Below, piece after piece: positions 41,867 through 51,289 of a stretch of DNA of 64,000 bases. The stretch is from Helicovermis profundi. Lineage in GTDB: Bacteria > Bacillota > Clostridia > Peptostreptococcales > Acidaminobacteraceae. The position numbers and the translations under genes were made by a program. Positions within the stretch are counted from its first letter, which is position 1; every line of letters begins with the position of its first letter. The notes beneath the pieces were generated by a model. That model made no database searches and had not been told where the DNA came from. It saw only the letters and a program-made list of their open reading frames with translations. The stretch spans positions 1,384,001-1,448,000 of the forward strand of contig NZ_AP028654.1 of NCBI RefSeq assembly GCF_033097505.1. Reading direction: 5' to 3'.

Positions 41867-42910
41867 ATGAAATTAAAAAAAGTTTTATCAACAGTAATGA
41901 TTGCAGGTTTACTATTAACAAGTCTTACAGGATGTGCAAGTAAGCCGGTAGCAGAAGAAAAAACAGCACCAGAAGTTAAGAAACAAATAGTGATAGGTTT
42001 TTCAATGGACACATTAAAAGAAGAAAGATGGCAAAAGGATAGAGATATTTTTGTTGCCGAAGCTGAAAAATTAGGAGCTAAAGTTCTTGTTCAAGCAGCG
42101 AATGGTGACGATAGTAAACAAGTTGAACAGGCAGAAAATTTACTTGCTCAGGGAGTTGATGTTTTAGTAGTCGTTCCACATAATGGAAAAATAGCAGCAT
42201 CAATTGTAGAATCTGCTCATGCCGAAAATGTTCCAGTTTTAGCATATGATAGATTAGTTGATGGTGATGTTGATTATTACATTTCATTTGATAACGAAAA
42301 AGTTGGCGAGCTTCAAGCTGATTATGTAACTAAAAAACTTGGTATTACAAAAGGTAATTTTGTATATATTGGTGGTGCTCCAACTGACAATAATGCACTT
42401 TTATTTAGGGCGGGCGCAGTGAAAGTATTAAAATCTTTCCCAGATATAAAAATTGTTTACGATCAATATTCAAAAGACTGGCAACCATCAGAAGCACAAA
42501 AACATATGGAAAATGCATTAACAGCAACAAATAATGATGTTGTAGCTGTAATTGCTGCAAATGACGGAACTGCTGGTGGAGCAAGTGCTGCATTAGCTGA
42601 GCAAAAATTAAATATTCCTCTTACAGGTCAAGATGCTGAAATAGCTGCATGTCAAAGAATTGTAGAAGGAACTCAATCTATGACAGTATTTAAACCAATT
42701 CAAATTATTGCTGAAAATGCAGCAAAAATAGCTGTTGATATGGCAAATGGAAGTGAAATCAAAACAACTAGTACTGTTAAAAACTCAGTTAAGGAAGTTC
42801 CATCAATTCTACTAAGTCCAGTTGTAGTTGATAAAGATAATATGAAAGAAGTTATTGTAGACACAGGTTTTCATAGTGAAGAAGATGTATATAGAAATGT
42901 TCAAAAATAG
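41867..42910 (+). CDS. xylF: D-xylose ABC transporter substrate-binding lipoprotein XylF
   Basis: A 347-residue lipoprotein with lipobox SLTGC (Cys about residue 23). The periplasmic sugar-binding domain reads IVIGFSMDTLKEERWQKDRD, then AQGVDVLVVVPHNGK, YDRLVDGDVDYYISFDNEKV and VVAVIAANDGTAGGASAALA, close to E. coli XylF. It binds xylose outside the membrane for XylGH. AGAGGGGG precedes the ATG. It is separated from xylG by 156 bases holding two hairpins, as often seen where the binding protein is made in excess. Confidence 0.93.
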   Translation: MKLKKVLSTVMIAGLLLTSLTGCASKPVAEEKTAPEVKKQIVIGFSMDTLKEERWQKDRDIFVAEAEKLGAKVLVQAANGDDSKQVEQAENLLAQGVDVLVVVPHNGKIAASIVESAHAENVPVLAYDRLVDGDVDYYISFDNEKVGELQADYVTKKLGITKGNFVYIGGAPTDNNALLFRAGAVKVLKSFPDIKIVYDQYSKDWQPSEAQKHMENALTATNNDVVAVIAANDGTAGGASAALAEQKLNIPLTGQDAEIAACQRIVEGTQSMTVFKPIQIIAENAAKIAVDMANGSEIKTTSTVKNSVKEVPSILLSPVVVDKDNMKEVIVDTGFHSEEDVYRNVQK

Positions 42911-42941
42911 TTACAAAAATCTTAAAAGTAATTCTTAATAC

Positions 42942-43040
42942 TTATCGGCTGGTGTTTTCATCAGCCGATAAATTATAGATGGGTCTATTGAGTGTATAAT
43001 TATTATCTAATTACACTTTAAATATTTAGATAATAATTAT
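42942..43040 (+). promoter_or_regulatory. Two intercistronic hairpins between xylF and xylG
   Basis: TTATCGGCTG (42942-42951) pairs with CAGCCGATAA (42962-42971). ATAATTATTATCTAA (42996-43010) pairs with TTAGATAATAATTAT (43026-43040). Neither has a T tract, so they look like mRNA-stabilising or partial-termination structures rather than full terminators. Confidence 0.65.
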
Positions 43041-43066
43041 GCAAATCAAAAAGTGGGAGGAACGCT

Positions 43067-44587
43067 ATGAGTGATTATATATTGGAAATGAAGGATATAG
43101 TTAAAGAGTTTCCAGGCGTAAAAGCTTTAGATAAAGTGAGTTTTAATGTAAAAAAAGGTGAAATACATGCTTTAGTTGGAGAAAATGGAGCGGGAAAATC
43201 AACTTTAATGAAGGTTTTAAGTGGCGTTTACTCGCATGAAGAATTTACAGGCGATATTATTTTAAATGGTAAAAAAGTTCTTTTTAATAGTATTAAAGAT
43301 TCAGAAAATGCGAATATTGCTATAATTTATCAAGAACTTGCCCTTGTACCGCAAATGACTGTTGGAGAGAATATTTATCTTAATCATGAACCTTTATTTA
43401 TGAAAGGTGTAATTGATCATGAAAAACTTTATTTTGAGTCTCAAAAGCTTTTAGAAAAAATAAAATTAGATATAAATCCAAGAATGAAAGTAAATATGTT
43501 TGGTGTTGGTATACAACAATTAATAGAAATTGCAAAAGCACTTTCAAAAGATGCGGATGTTCTTATCTTAGATGAACCTACAGCTGCACTTACTGAAGGT
43601 GAAGTAGAAATATTATTTAGAATCTTAAAAGATTTAAAAGAAAAAGGTGTAACTTGTATTATTATTACACATAAATTAAATGAAGTATTTGCTTTAGCAG
43701 ATAATGTTACCGTTCTTAGAGATGGTAAAACAATTTCGACAAACTCAATTTGTGATCTTGATGAAAATAAAATAATATCAATGATGGTTGGTAGAGAACT
43801 AAGCGATTTATTTCCTAAAGAAGAACATACTGCCGGTCAGGTAGTAATGAAAGTTCAAAATTTTTCAGTATATGATACCGAAATTCAAGGTAGAAAACTT
43901 GTTGATAATATATCTTTTGAAATAAAAAAAGGAGAAATACTTGGGATTTCTGGATTGATGGGTGCAGGTAGAACAGAACTTGTAATGGGACTATTTGGAG
44001 CAGCCGATGGAAAAATAGATGGGAAAGTTTTCATAGAGGGCAAAGAAGTAAAAATAAAATCTCCGCATGATGCAATTAAAAATAAGTTAGCTTTAGTTAC
44101 TGAAGACAGAAAAGGAAATGGACTAGTACTTGAAAAGTCAATTATGGTAAATACAACACTTGCAAGTTTAGATAGAATATCAAAAGGACAAATATTAAAT
44201 GTAAATGAGGAAATTAAATTTACAGAGAAATATGTCAGAGAACTAAAAACTAAAACACCGTCAATTGAGCAACTAGTCAAGAATCTTTCAGGTGGTAATC
44301 AACAAAAGGTTGTAATAGCAAAATGGTTAATGACTGAACCTAAAATACTGTTTTTAGATGAACCAACTCGTGGTATAGATGTTGGAGCAAAATTTGAAAT
44401 ATATATGATAATGAATGAACTTGTTAAAAAAGGAGTATCTGTAGTTATGATATCATCAGAACTTCCAGAAATTTTAGGTATGAGCGATAGAATTTTAGTT
44501 ATGCGTGAAGGTAAATTTGTTAGTGAAAAAATGTACGAAGAAGCAAGTCAAGAAAATATAATGTTTGCAGCTACTGGAGGTAAGTAA
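43067..44587 (+). CDS. xylG: Xylose ABC transporter ATP-binding protein XylG
   Basis: A 506-residue tandem ABC ATPase of the sugar-importer class. The first domain has GENGAGKST, the degenerate signature FGVGIQQLIEIAKALS and VLILDEPTAALTEGE. The second has GLMGAGRTELVMGLFGA, VTEDRKGNGLVLEKS and LSGGNQQKVVIAKWL, with FLDEPTRGIDVGAKFE. The atypical second P-loop is normal for this family. GTGGGAGGAACG precedes the ATG. It energises XylH. Confidence 0.95.
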   Translation: MSDYILEMKDIVKEFPGVKALDKVSFNVKKGEIHALVGENGAGKSTLMKVLSGVYSHEEFTGDIILNGKKVLFNSIKDSENANIAIIYQELALVPQMTVGENIYLNHEPLFMKGVIDHEKLYFESQKLLEKIKLDINPRMKVNMFGVGIQQLIEIAKALSKDADVLILDEPTAALTEGEVEILFRILKDLKEKGVTCIIITHKLNEVFALADNVTVLRDGKTISTNSICDLDENKIISMMVGRELSDLFPKEEHTAGQVVMKVQNFSVYDTEIQGRKLVDNISFEIKKGEILGISGLMGAGRTELVMGLFGAADGKIDGKVFIEGKEVKIKSPHDAIKNKLALVTEDRKGNGLVLEKSIMVNTTLASLDRISKGQILNVNEEIKFTEKYVRELKTKTPSIEQLVKNLSGGNQQKVVIAKWLMTEPKILFLDEPTRGIDVGAKFEIYMIMNELVKKGVSVVMISSELPEILGMSDRILVMREGKFVSEKMYEEASQENIMFAATGGK

Positions 44588-44588
44588 T

Positions 44589-45725
44589 ATGATGGAATTT
44601 ATTAAAAACAAAAAAATTGATGTAAGAAAATATACTATGATTATATCTTTGATAGGAATTTGGATTTTATTCTCTTTTTTAGATAAAAGCGGAACGTTTC
44701 TATCGTCAAGGAATTTATCAAACCTTTTTAGACAGATGGCAACAACAGCTATTTTAGCGGTAGGAATGCTTATGATTTTAGTAGATAAACATATTGATTT
44801 ATCTATGGGTTCATTAGTAGGCTTAACTGGTGGTATTTCAGCCATGCTTATGTACAATTTTGGTATGCCGTGGTGGGCTTCAATTATAATTACATTATTT
44901 GTAGGTGCTATGCTTGGTGCTTGGACTGGAAACTGGGTTAATAAGGGAGTACCTGCATTTATTGCGTCCCTTGGTGGATTATTAGCTTATAGAGGAATTA
45001 TACTTGGTATTTCAGGTGGTATTACAGTTCCAGTTTCAGATCCGATATTTAGAATGATAGGAACTGCATATTTACCTAAACTTCTTGGATTGATTCTTGG
45101 AATATTTTCTGCAAGTTATATTGTTTACACTTCTCTAAAGAAAAGAAATGATAGAATTACTTATGGATTTAAAGTGAAAGCTATGTACAAAGAGATATTA
45201 ATATTAATAGTTTATGTTGCAATTATTCTTGCATTCGTTTTAACTATGAATTCTTACAGAGGTATTCCGATTCCAATTGTATTAGTTTTATCCTTAGGAG
45301 TTATTTTTAAATTTATAACTGAAAAAACACAATTTGGACGTCAAGTGTATGCAATTGGTGGAAACTATGAAGCAGCAAAACTTAGTGGAATTAATGTTAA
45401 GAATAGAACGTTATGGATTTTTATTATAAGTGGTTTGCTTTCTGCAATGGCGGGTATTTTATTTACTGCAAGACTTGGTTCAGCAACACCTGATGCAGGT
45501 AATAGTTTTGAACTTGATGCAGTAGCGTCATGTGTAATTGGTGGAACCTCTCTTTTAGGTGGTGAAGGTTTTGTATTTGGTGCAATTCTTGGTGCACTTG
45601 TAATGGCTAGTATTGATAATGGTATGAGTATAATGAATACTGAGTCGTTTTGGCAATACATTGTAAAAGGATTAATACTTGTAGTTGCAGTTTATATAGA
45701 TATTTCTTCTAAGAAGAAAAAGTAA
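44589..45725 (+). CDS. xylH: Xylose ABC transporter permease XylH
   Basis: About 378 residues and ten or more helices. Family signatures: ILAVGMLMILVDKHIDLSMG, GWVNKGVPAFIASLGGLLAY, TQFGRQVYAIGGNYEAAKLS and CVIGGTSLLGGEGFVFGAIL. The start is ATG 44589, one base after the xylG stop, with GGAGG inside the end of xylG; a second ATG follows directly. It forms the sugar channel with XylG and XylF. Confidence 0.95.
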   Translation: MMEFIKNKKIDVRKYTMIISLIGIWILFSFLDKSGTFLSSRNLSNLFRQMATTAILAVGMLMILVDKHIDLSMGSLVGLTGGISAMLMYNFGMPWWASIIITLFVGAMLGAWTGNWVNKGVPAFIASLGGLLAYRGIILGISGGITVPVSDPIFRMIGTAYLPKLLGLILGIFSASYIVYTSLKKRNDRITYGFKVKAMYKEILILIVYVAIILAFVLTMNSYRGIPIPIVLVLSLGVIFKFITEKTQFGRQVYAIGGNYEAAKLSGINVKNRTLWIFIISGLLSAMAGILFTARLGSATPDAGNSFELDAVASCVIGGTSLLGGEGFVFGAILGALVMASIDNGMSIMNTESFWQYIVKGLILVVAVYIDISSKKKK

Positions 45726-45753
45726 TTTTCTCCCCCAAGAGAATAAGACACGC

Positions 45754-45805
45754 AAGAAATAAGACTGAAAACTAAATTTTGTTTTTAGTCTTATTTCTGT
45801 GTTTT
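45754..45805 (+). terminator. Terminator after xylH
   Basis: AGAAATAAGACT..AAAC and GTTTTTAGTCTTATTTCT form a long stem with one GU; the T tract is weak (GTGTTTT). A TATAAT for the next operon lies near 45828. Confidence 0.75.
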
Positions 45806-45868
45806 AATACATAGATGATAAAAAATTGGTATAATAATAGTATATATTGCATAATTTGAGGTGGAAAT

Positions 45869-46843
45869 ATGTCTAGATGGTTTAATATTGTTTTATTTAG
45901 TATTATTTTTGTAATTCTTGTTATAAGCGTAAGCACTTTTCATATAAATGAATTTGAGATTAATGATGATCTTAGTAGTTATAATCATCATTTCGTATTG
46001 ATTAGCAAAAGTAGTGATTCTTTAATTTGGAAAGACATAATAAATGGAGCTAAGTATTCTTCTAAAAAAAATGATGTTGCTCTTGAAATATTGGTTAATA
46101 ATACTCTTAACATTGAAAATGAACTTGAGTATTTTGATATGGCAGTAAAATCAAATGTTGATGGAATTATTATTAATGGATATGAAGATAAAAATATAAT
46201 ACCAATAACAAATGAAGCAGCAAAACGTGGTATTCCTGTAGTGTTTATAAACAATGAAAGTTATAAAGGACAAAGGCTAGCTTATGTAGGTGTAAATAAC
46301 TATTCGGCGGGAGAAATAGCAATAAAAAAGCTAAGTATGTATAATAATGCTTATATGAAAATAGGTTTGCTTATGGAAGATAAGGAAACTGTTCAAAATG
46401 GTATTAGGTTACAAGGAATGATGAATTCAATTAAAAATAATCCAAATTTAGAAAAAATTGATATAGCTGTTGCAAAAAACTCTAAAGTAGAAATATACAA
46501 TAAAGTAAAGGACATGATAAAAAAATATCCTGATATTAATGCAATTGTAGCAACTTCTAGTTTACAGGGGGAAGTGATTGGACAAGTTCTAGTAGATTTA
46601 AATATAGTGGGTGAGATAAAAGTTGTTGCCTTTGATGATTACCCAGAAACGCTTAGGTATATAAGAAAAGGGGTGATTCAGGCTACAATTGATGTCGATG
46701 GATTTAAGATTGGTCAGACATCTGTAGATGCAATTATAAAAAAAATAAATGGTAAATTTGTAGATGATGCATACTATATGCCACTTAAAGTTATAGATAA
46801 AAATAATATAGATTCTGAAAAGGAGAAAATAGATGCAAGATAA
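45869..46843 (+). CDS. Membrane-anchored sugar-binding sensor protein (XylFII type)
   Basis: A 324-residue protein with one N-terminal membrane helix (IVLFSIIFVILVISVSTF) and no lipobox. It then has a periplasmic-binding fold: FVLISKSSDSLIWKDIINGA, VDGIIINGYEDKNI, GIPVVFINNE, LAYVGVNNYSAGEIA and VVAFDDYPETLRYIRKGVIQ. Placed directly before a LytS-type kinase and YesN-type regulator and after xylFGH, it matches the XylFII-LytS-YesN three-component system known from Clostridium, where XylFII binds xylose and signals through LytS. It overlaps the kinase gene by 11 bases. Confidence 0.85.
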   Translation: MSRWFNIVLFSIIFVILVISVSTFHINEFEINDDLSSYNHHFVLISKSSDSLIWKDIINGAKYSSKKNDVALEILVNNTLNIENELEYFDMAVKSNVDGIIINGYEDKNIIPITNEAAKRGIPVVFINNESYKGQRLAYVGVNNYSAGEIAIKKLSMYNNAYMKIGLLMEDKETVQNGIRLQGMMNSIKNNPNLEKIDIAVAKNSKVEIYNKVKDMIKKYPDINAIVATSSLQGEVIGQVLVDLNIVGEIKVVAFDDYPETLRYIRKGVIQATIDVDGFKIGQTSVDAIIKKINGKFVDDAYYMPLKVIDKNNIDSEKEKIDAR

Positions 46844-48305
46844 AAGAAATTTTTTTTCTATAAGAAGTAAACTTATATTTATTTTCTTTGCAGTGATATT
46901 AACAATTGTTACTAATAGTATTTCAATGTATATTAGTATATCAGATATAGAAAAAGCTCACAGTAAAGTCACAGATTCAATTTATAATTTAAATGATTTA
47001 CTTACTCAGAAAAAAAATATTGATAAAATAGTAGAACTATTTGCTGAAACAAAAGATCGTGATTATATTGATAAATTATATGGTCAAATTCAAGATTTTG
47101 AAGAAGATTTAATAAATATATCTAAAATCAAATTCACGTTAAATACACAAATGTATTTGGAAAACGTGAAAAATCTGTATTCTGATTCTTATAAAAAAAA
47201 TGTTGATGAATTAATTTACTCCATTAGAGTTGGTGACAGAAAAAGGGTAGTTCAAAATTATAAAGAAGTAATTAAAGTATCTTCATATGCAGAAATTTAT
47301 ATAGAAAAATCAATTAAAAATAGAATAGTAGAAAGTCAAAAAATTAATAAAGAAATAAGTGAAAAATCACAATTCATTTTAAGAAATAATATATTTACAA
47401 TGGCAATTATGATTATATTTTTAGGTTTTATTATTTTTGTAAATGGTGTTCCTTTAATTAACAAAATATCTTCTTTAGTATATGCTGCTGAAAAGGTAAG
47501 TGATGGAGATTTTGAAATAGAATTGTTAAGCGAAAAAGGAAATGATGAAATTAAACTTTTAAATATTGCTTTTAACAAATTAATTAAAAATACATCTAGG
47601 TTAATTGAGCAAATAAAAACAAATGCAAATCTTGAAATTGAACTTCATAAAAAAGATGCTGAGGGTCATAAGGTTGAGGCTTTATTAAATGAAGCCGAAT
47701 TACTTGGACTTCAAAGTCAGATAAATCCACATTTCTTATTTAATACATTAAATATAATTGCAAAAACTGCGATTATTGAAGATGCAGAAAAAACGTGTGA
47801 ATTGATTGAGACAGTATCTGATATGTTTAGATATAATCTAAGAAAATTAGGTGAAAAATCAACACTAAGAGAAGAAATTAACAATATTCAAAATTATTTT
47901 ACTATACAAAAAAATAGGTTTGGTAAAAGATTTCACTATAGTATTGAAATAAAAGAAGAACTAATGAGCTTTGAAATACCTTTTCTAACTCTTCAGCCAA
48001 TAGTTGAAAATGCCTTTATTCATGGAATTGAACCATTAGAAATTGGCGGTGAAATTAGCATTAATGTTAAAAATGAAGACTTAAAAACATTAATAACAAT
48101 TAAAGATAATGGTATAGGTATGAGTGAAAAAAGGATTAATGAACTTATGAATTCTTTTGAAGGTGATAATTTAGGTCATACTACAGGTATTGGTTTTTCT
48201 AATGTTAAAAGACGGCTCGAAATTTTTTATGGAGATAGATTAACATTAAATATTTCAAGTGTAGTTGGATATGGAACAGAATTTAATATTATTATTAAAG
48301 ATTAG
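46833..48305 (+). CDS. LytS/YesM-type sensor histidine kinase
   Basis: A 490-residue kinase with two membrane helices (about residues 10-30 and 183-205), an extracytoplasmic helical domain between them, a HAMP region, and a His_kinase domain with SQINPHFLFNTLNIIAKTA (phospho-His), then an HATPase with PIVENAFIHGIEPL, DNGIGM and TGIGFSNVKRRL. It should form a complex with the XylFII-type protein and phosphorylate the YesN-type regulator. Start ATG follows AAAAGGAG inside the upstream gene. Confidence 0.93.
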   Translation: MQDKRNFFSIRSKLIFIFFAVILTIVTNSISMYISISDIEKAHSKVTDSIYNLNDLLTQKKNIDKIVELFAETKDRDYIDKLYGQIQDFEEDLINISKIKFTLNTQMYLENVKNLYSDSYKKNVDELIYSIRVGDRKRVVQNYKEVIKVSSYAEIYIEKSIKNRIVESQKINKEISEKSQFILRNNIFTMAIMIIFLGFIIFVNGVPLINKISSLVYAAEKVSDGDFEIELLSEKGNDEIKLLNIAFNKLIKNTSRLIEQIKTNANLEIELHKKDAEGHKVEALLNEAELLGLQSQINPHFLFNTLNIIAKTAIIEDAEKTCELIETVSDMFRYNLRKLGEKSTLREEINNIQNYFTIQKNRFGKRFHYSIEIKEELMSFEIPFLTLQPIVENAFIHGIEPLEIGGEISINVKNEDLKTLITIKDNGIGMSEKRINELMNSFEGDNLGHTTGIGFSNVKRRLEIFYGDRLTLNISSVVGYGTEFNIIIKD

Positions 48306-48328
48306 TGAAAGAATTTAAGGAGTGTTTT

Positions 48329-49936
48329 ATGTATAGAATTTTAATTGCAGATGACGAAGAACTTGAAAGAGAAGGACTAAAAAAAATAATTAGCAAAAAT
48401 TTTAAGAATATGTTTAGCTTTGAATTAGCCGAGAATGGTAGAGAAGCAATTGAAATAGCATATAAATTTAAACCGGATATTGTATTTATGGATATGAAAA
48501 TGCCTGGAATTGAAGGTATTGAAGCTATTGAAGAAATTAAAAAAATATCAATTTCATCGAAATTTGTTATTATTTCAGCCTATGATTCTTTTTATTATGC
48601 ACAAAAAGCGCTTAATATTGACGTTAAAGAATATTTGTTAAAACCAGTCAAACGTGAAAAAATAACAAAAGTTATTAACAATTTAATAGACAATAAGAAA
48701 AAAGAAGAATCTCGAATAAAAAAAGAAATTGAATTAAAGGAAAAGCTAAATGAGCTTCTTCCATTTATTGAAAATGAACTTGTACAGTCACTAATGCTAA
48801 ATGATTCATATAAAACGGATATTATTAAAAATTTAAGATTACTTGATTTTAATGGAACAAAAGGTTATTCAGTTGTTTTTGAAATTTATTATGATGATTT
48901 AGAAAATATAAAAGATCAGTATCAAAGAAATATAGTTAAACATAGAGTTGAAGAAACAATTAGAAGGGTAATGAAAGAAAATTTTGATTGTTTGATAAGT
49001 AAAGTAATTATGAATAGAATTGTAGTTTTTATTGAGTTAGATGAAGATAGGAAAGACGATAATTATTTTATTAGAACTCAAATAGTAGAATATTCAAGAA
49101 GATTAAGATCTATTTTAAAGGAAAAAACAAATGTAAGAGTAAGTATAGGAATAGGGAGTATCTATGACGATGTTAATATGTTTTATCAATCTTATAAAGA
49201 AGCGTTAATTGCAGTAAAAGTAAAAACAATCTCTGCAAAAGCTGTTCATTTTGAAGATATTAATATTGCTAACACATATAAAGATAACTATCCAATTGAA
49301 CTTGAAAGAGATTTAATAGAGAAGATACATTTAGGAAATATTAAAGAAATAAAGACGTTTTATAATGATATAATAAATTGGATATTAATTCAAAATATTA
49401 ATAATGAAAGAAAAAAAATATACTTATATGAATTAAAAGCGATAATTGATAGAAAATTATCTGAAAAATTAGGAACAAAATATAAAATGTTTAATGATGT
49501 ATTAGATGGAAGAGATGATTATAATTCGCTAAATGAATTGCGAAAAAAACTTTGGAATCATATTAGAGAGTCCGTATTGGAATTAAATAAAATTAGGGAA
49601 GATAATTTTGATAATGCAGTATTAGAGTCCAAAAAATATATTGAAAAAAACTATCATAAAGAAATAACTTTGGATGATGTTGCAGAGAGGATGGCGTTTT
49701 CATCTTATTATTTTTCTAAATTATTTAAACAACAAACAGGGGTGAATTTTATAGATTTTTTAACGAAAGTTAGGATTGATAAATCAAAGCAACTCTTAAA
49801 AGAAACAGATTTAAGCATGAAATATATTGCAAACAAAATAGGGTATAGAGATGCAAATTATTTTAGTAGAGTATTTAAAAAAAATATAGGAATGAATCCA
49901 AGCGAATACAGAAATATAAATACTAAGAGTATGTAA
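48329..49936 (+). CDS. YesN-type AraC-family response regulator
   Basis: A 535-residue regulator. The receiver has LIADDEELEREGLKK, the phosphorylated Asp in VFMDMKMPGIEG and lysine in EYLLKPVKREK. A long helical linker follows, and the C-terminal AraC domain shows LDDVAERMAFSSYYFSKLFK and IANKIGYRDANYFSRVFKKN. It probably activates the xylFGH promoter in response to xylose. The frame also allows a start at 48305, but AAGGAG fits ATG 48329. Confidence 0.93.
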   Translation: MYRILIADDEELEREGLKKIISKNFKNMFSFELAENGREAIEIAYKFKPDIVFMDMKMPGIEGIEAIEEIKKISISSKFVIISAYDSFYYAQKALNIDVKEYLLKPVKREKITKVINNLIDNKKKEESRIKKEIELKEKLNELLPFIENELVQSLMLNDSYKTDIIKNLRLLDFNGTKGYSVVFEIYYDDLENIKDQYQRNIVKHRVEETIRRVMKENFDCLISKVIMNRIVVFIELDEDRKDDNYFIRTQIVEYSRRLRSILKEKTNVRVSIGIGSIYDDVNMFYQSYKEALIAVKVKTISAKAVHFEDINIANTYKDNYPIELERDLIEKIHLGNIKEIKTFYNDIINWILIQNINNERKKIYLYELKAIIDRKLSEKLGTKYKMFNDVLDGRDDYNSLNELRKKLWNHIRESVLELNKIREDNFDNAVLESKKYIEKNYHKEITLDDVAERMAFSSYYFSKLFKQQTGVNFIDFLTKVRIDKSKQLLKETDLSMKYIANKIGYRDANYFSRVFKKNIGMNPSEYRNINTKSM

Positions 49937-49960
49937 ATCAATTAAATCTTATTAATTTTA

Positions 49961-50101
49961 TTTTATCCGATGCCTTAGAGTTCTAATACCCCCACTTCTA
50001 AAAAAAGTGGGGGATAAAGAACTCTAAAAAGGCCCTGGATTATGTTTTCTAAGATTCGGCGGGAGTAAAAACTCCCTCTGAATCCAAGAAATTCATTTAT
50101 A
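49961..50101 (+). repeat. Two-hairpin repeat, copy C (full length)
   Basis: Begins TTTTATCCGATGCCTTAGAG and ends CTGAATCCAAGAAATTCA plus TTTATA. Hairpin 1 is TTAGAGTTCT/AGAACTCTAA with inner CCCCCACTT/AAGTGGGGG. Hairpin 2 is AAGATTCGGCGGGAGT with ACTCCCTCTGAATC. It is about 93% like copy A by eye, in opposite orientation. No ORF inside. Confidence 0.85.
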
Positions 50102-50203
50102 TAAATTGTTGCTTTTGTGTTATAATATCAATATAAAAAAAAGCATACGTATAATTATTTGTTTTTGTCGAATGATTTGAATTTGCGTATAAAAGGAGAA
50201 AAA

Positions 50204-51250
50204 ATGTTTAAAGATAAAAAATACTTACTTACTTTACTTAAAGAATTATTAAATATACCTAGTCCAACTGGTTATGCTGATGGTGCGATTAGATATGTTG
50301 AAGATGAATTTTTAAAACTTGACATTCCAATAAGAAAAACTAATAAGGGCGCTCTTATTGCAACAATTAATGGTAAAAATGATGAAAAGCATAAATTACT
50401 TTCAGCGCACGTAGATACCCTAGGTGCAATGGTAAAAGAAATTAAATCAAATGGACGACTAAAAATCTCTAAATTAGGTGGTTTTTCTATGACTAGTATT
50501 GAAGGGGAATACATTAATATATTTACTTCAAATGGGAAAAATTATAGTGGTACAGTTCTTTTTGATAAAGCTTCTACTCATGTTCATGGAAATATTGTAA
50601 ATACCGAAGAAAGAAATGATGAAAATATTGAAATAAGGATTGATGAGCTTGTTAATAATAAAGAAGATGTAAAAAATCTTGGAATTGAGATAGGTGATTT
50701 TATAAGTTTTGATCCAAGAGTAATAATAAGTGAAAGTGGATTTATTAAATCGAGACATTTAGATGATAAATCAGCAGTAGCATCTTTACTTGCAATGGCA
50801 AAATATATTAGAAAAAATTCAATTGAACTACCATATACTACGCATTTTTTTATTAGTAATTACGAAGAAGTAGGGCATGGCAGTTCGGCTGGGATTCCTG
50901 AAAAAACTGTTGAGTTTTTAGCAGTAGATATGGCAGCTATTGGGAAGGGTCAATCTTCAAGTGAGCAAAAGGTAACTATATGTGCTAAAGATTCCTCAGG
51001 TCCATATGATTTTAAAATGAAAGAAAAACTTGTTTCTTTAGCAAAGGAAAACACTCTAGATTACGTCGTAGATATTTATCCGCATTATGGCTCAGATGCT
51101 TCTGCTGCCATAAGAGCAGGATGGGATGTTAGACACGGCTTAATTGGTCCAGGAGTTGATTCATCACATTCATTTGAAAGGACTCATATAGATGCTCTAT
51201 TAGGAACTATAGACTTAGGAATTAAATATATGCTTGCAGAATTAGTGTAA
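50204..51250 (+). CDS. M42 family metallo-aminopeptidase
   Basis: A 348-residue peptidase. Metal ligands and catalytic residues are seen in LLSAHVDTLGAMV, RHLDDKSAVASLLAM, ISNYEEVGHGSS (catalytic Glu pair), FLAVDMAAIGKG and the late SSHSFERTHIDAL. Family members are tetrahedral aminopeptidases or, by misannotation, endoglucanases. I chose ATG 50204 after AAAAGGAG; the frame is open to 50159 without a site. An extended -10 box (TGTTATAAT, 50118-50126) lies between repeat copy C and the gene. Cytoplasmic. Confidence 0.93.
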   Translation: MFKDKKYLLTLLKELLNIPSPTGYADGAIRYVEDEFLKLDIPIRKTNKGALIATINGKNDEKHKLLSAHVDTLGAMVKEIKSNGRLKISKLGGFSMTSIEGEYINIFTSNGKNYSGTVLFDKASTHVHGNIVNTEERNDENIEIRIDELVNNKEDVKNLGIEIGDFISFDPRVIISESGFIKSRHLDDKSAVASLLAMAKYIRKNSIELPYTTHFFISNYEEVGHGSSAGIPEKTVEFLAVDMAAIGKGQSSSEQKVTICAKDSSGPYDFKMKEKLVSLAKENTLDYVVDIYPHYGSDASAAIRAGWDVRHGLIGPGVDSSHSFERTHIDALLGTIDLGIKYMLAELV

Positions 51251-51289
51251 AAAAAAGACTTCTAAAATTATTTTAGAAGTCTTTTTTTA
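51249..51289. terminator. Bidirectional terminator
   Basis: AAAAAAGACTTCTAAAA and TTTTAGAAGTCTTTTTT pair around TTA between the convergent peptidase and GGDEF genes. Confidence 0.92.

Noticed and set aside
50159-50204. Start of the M42 peptidase at ATG 50159
   Set aside because: No ribosome binding site and non-family N-terminal residues; AAAAGGAG fits ATG 50204.
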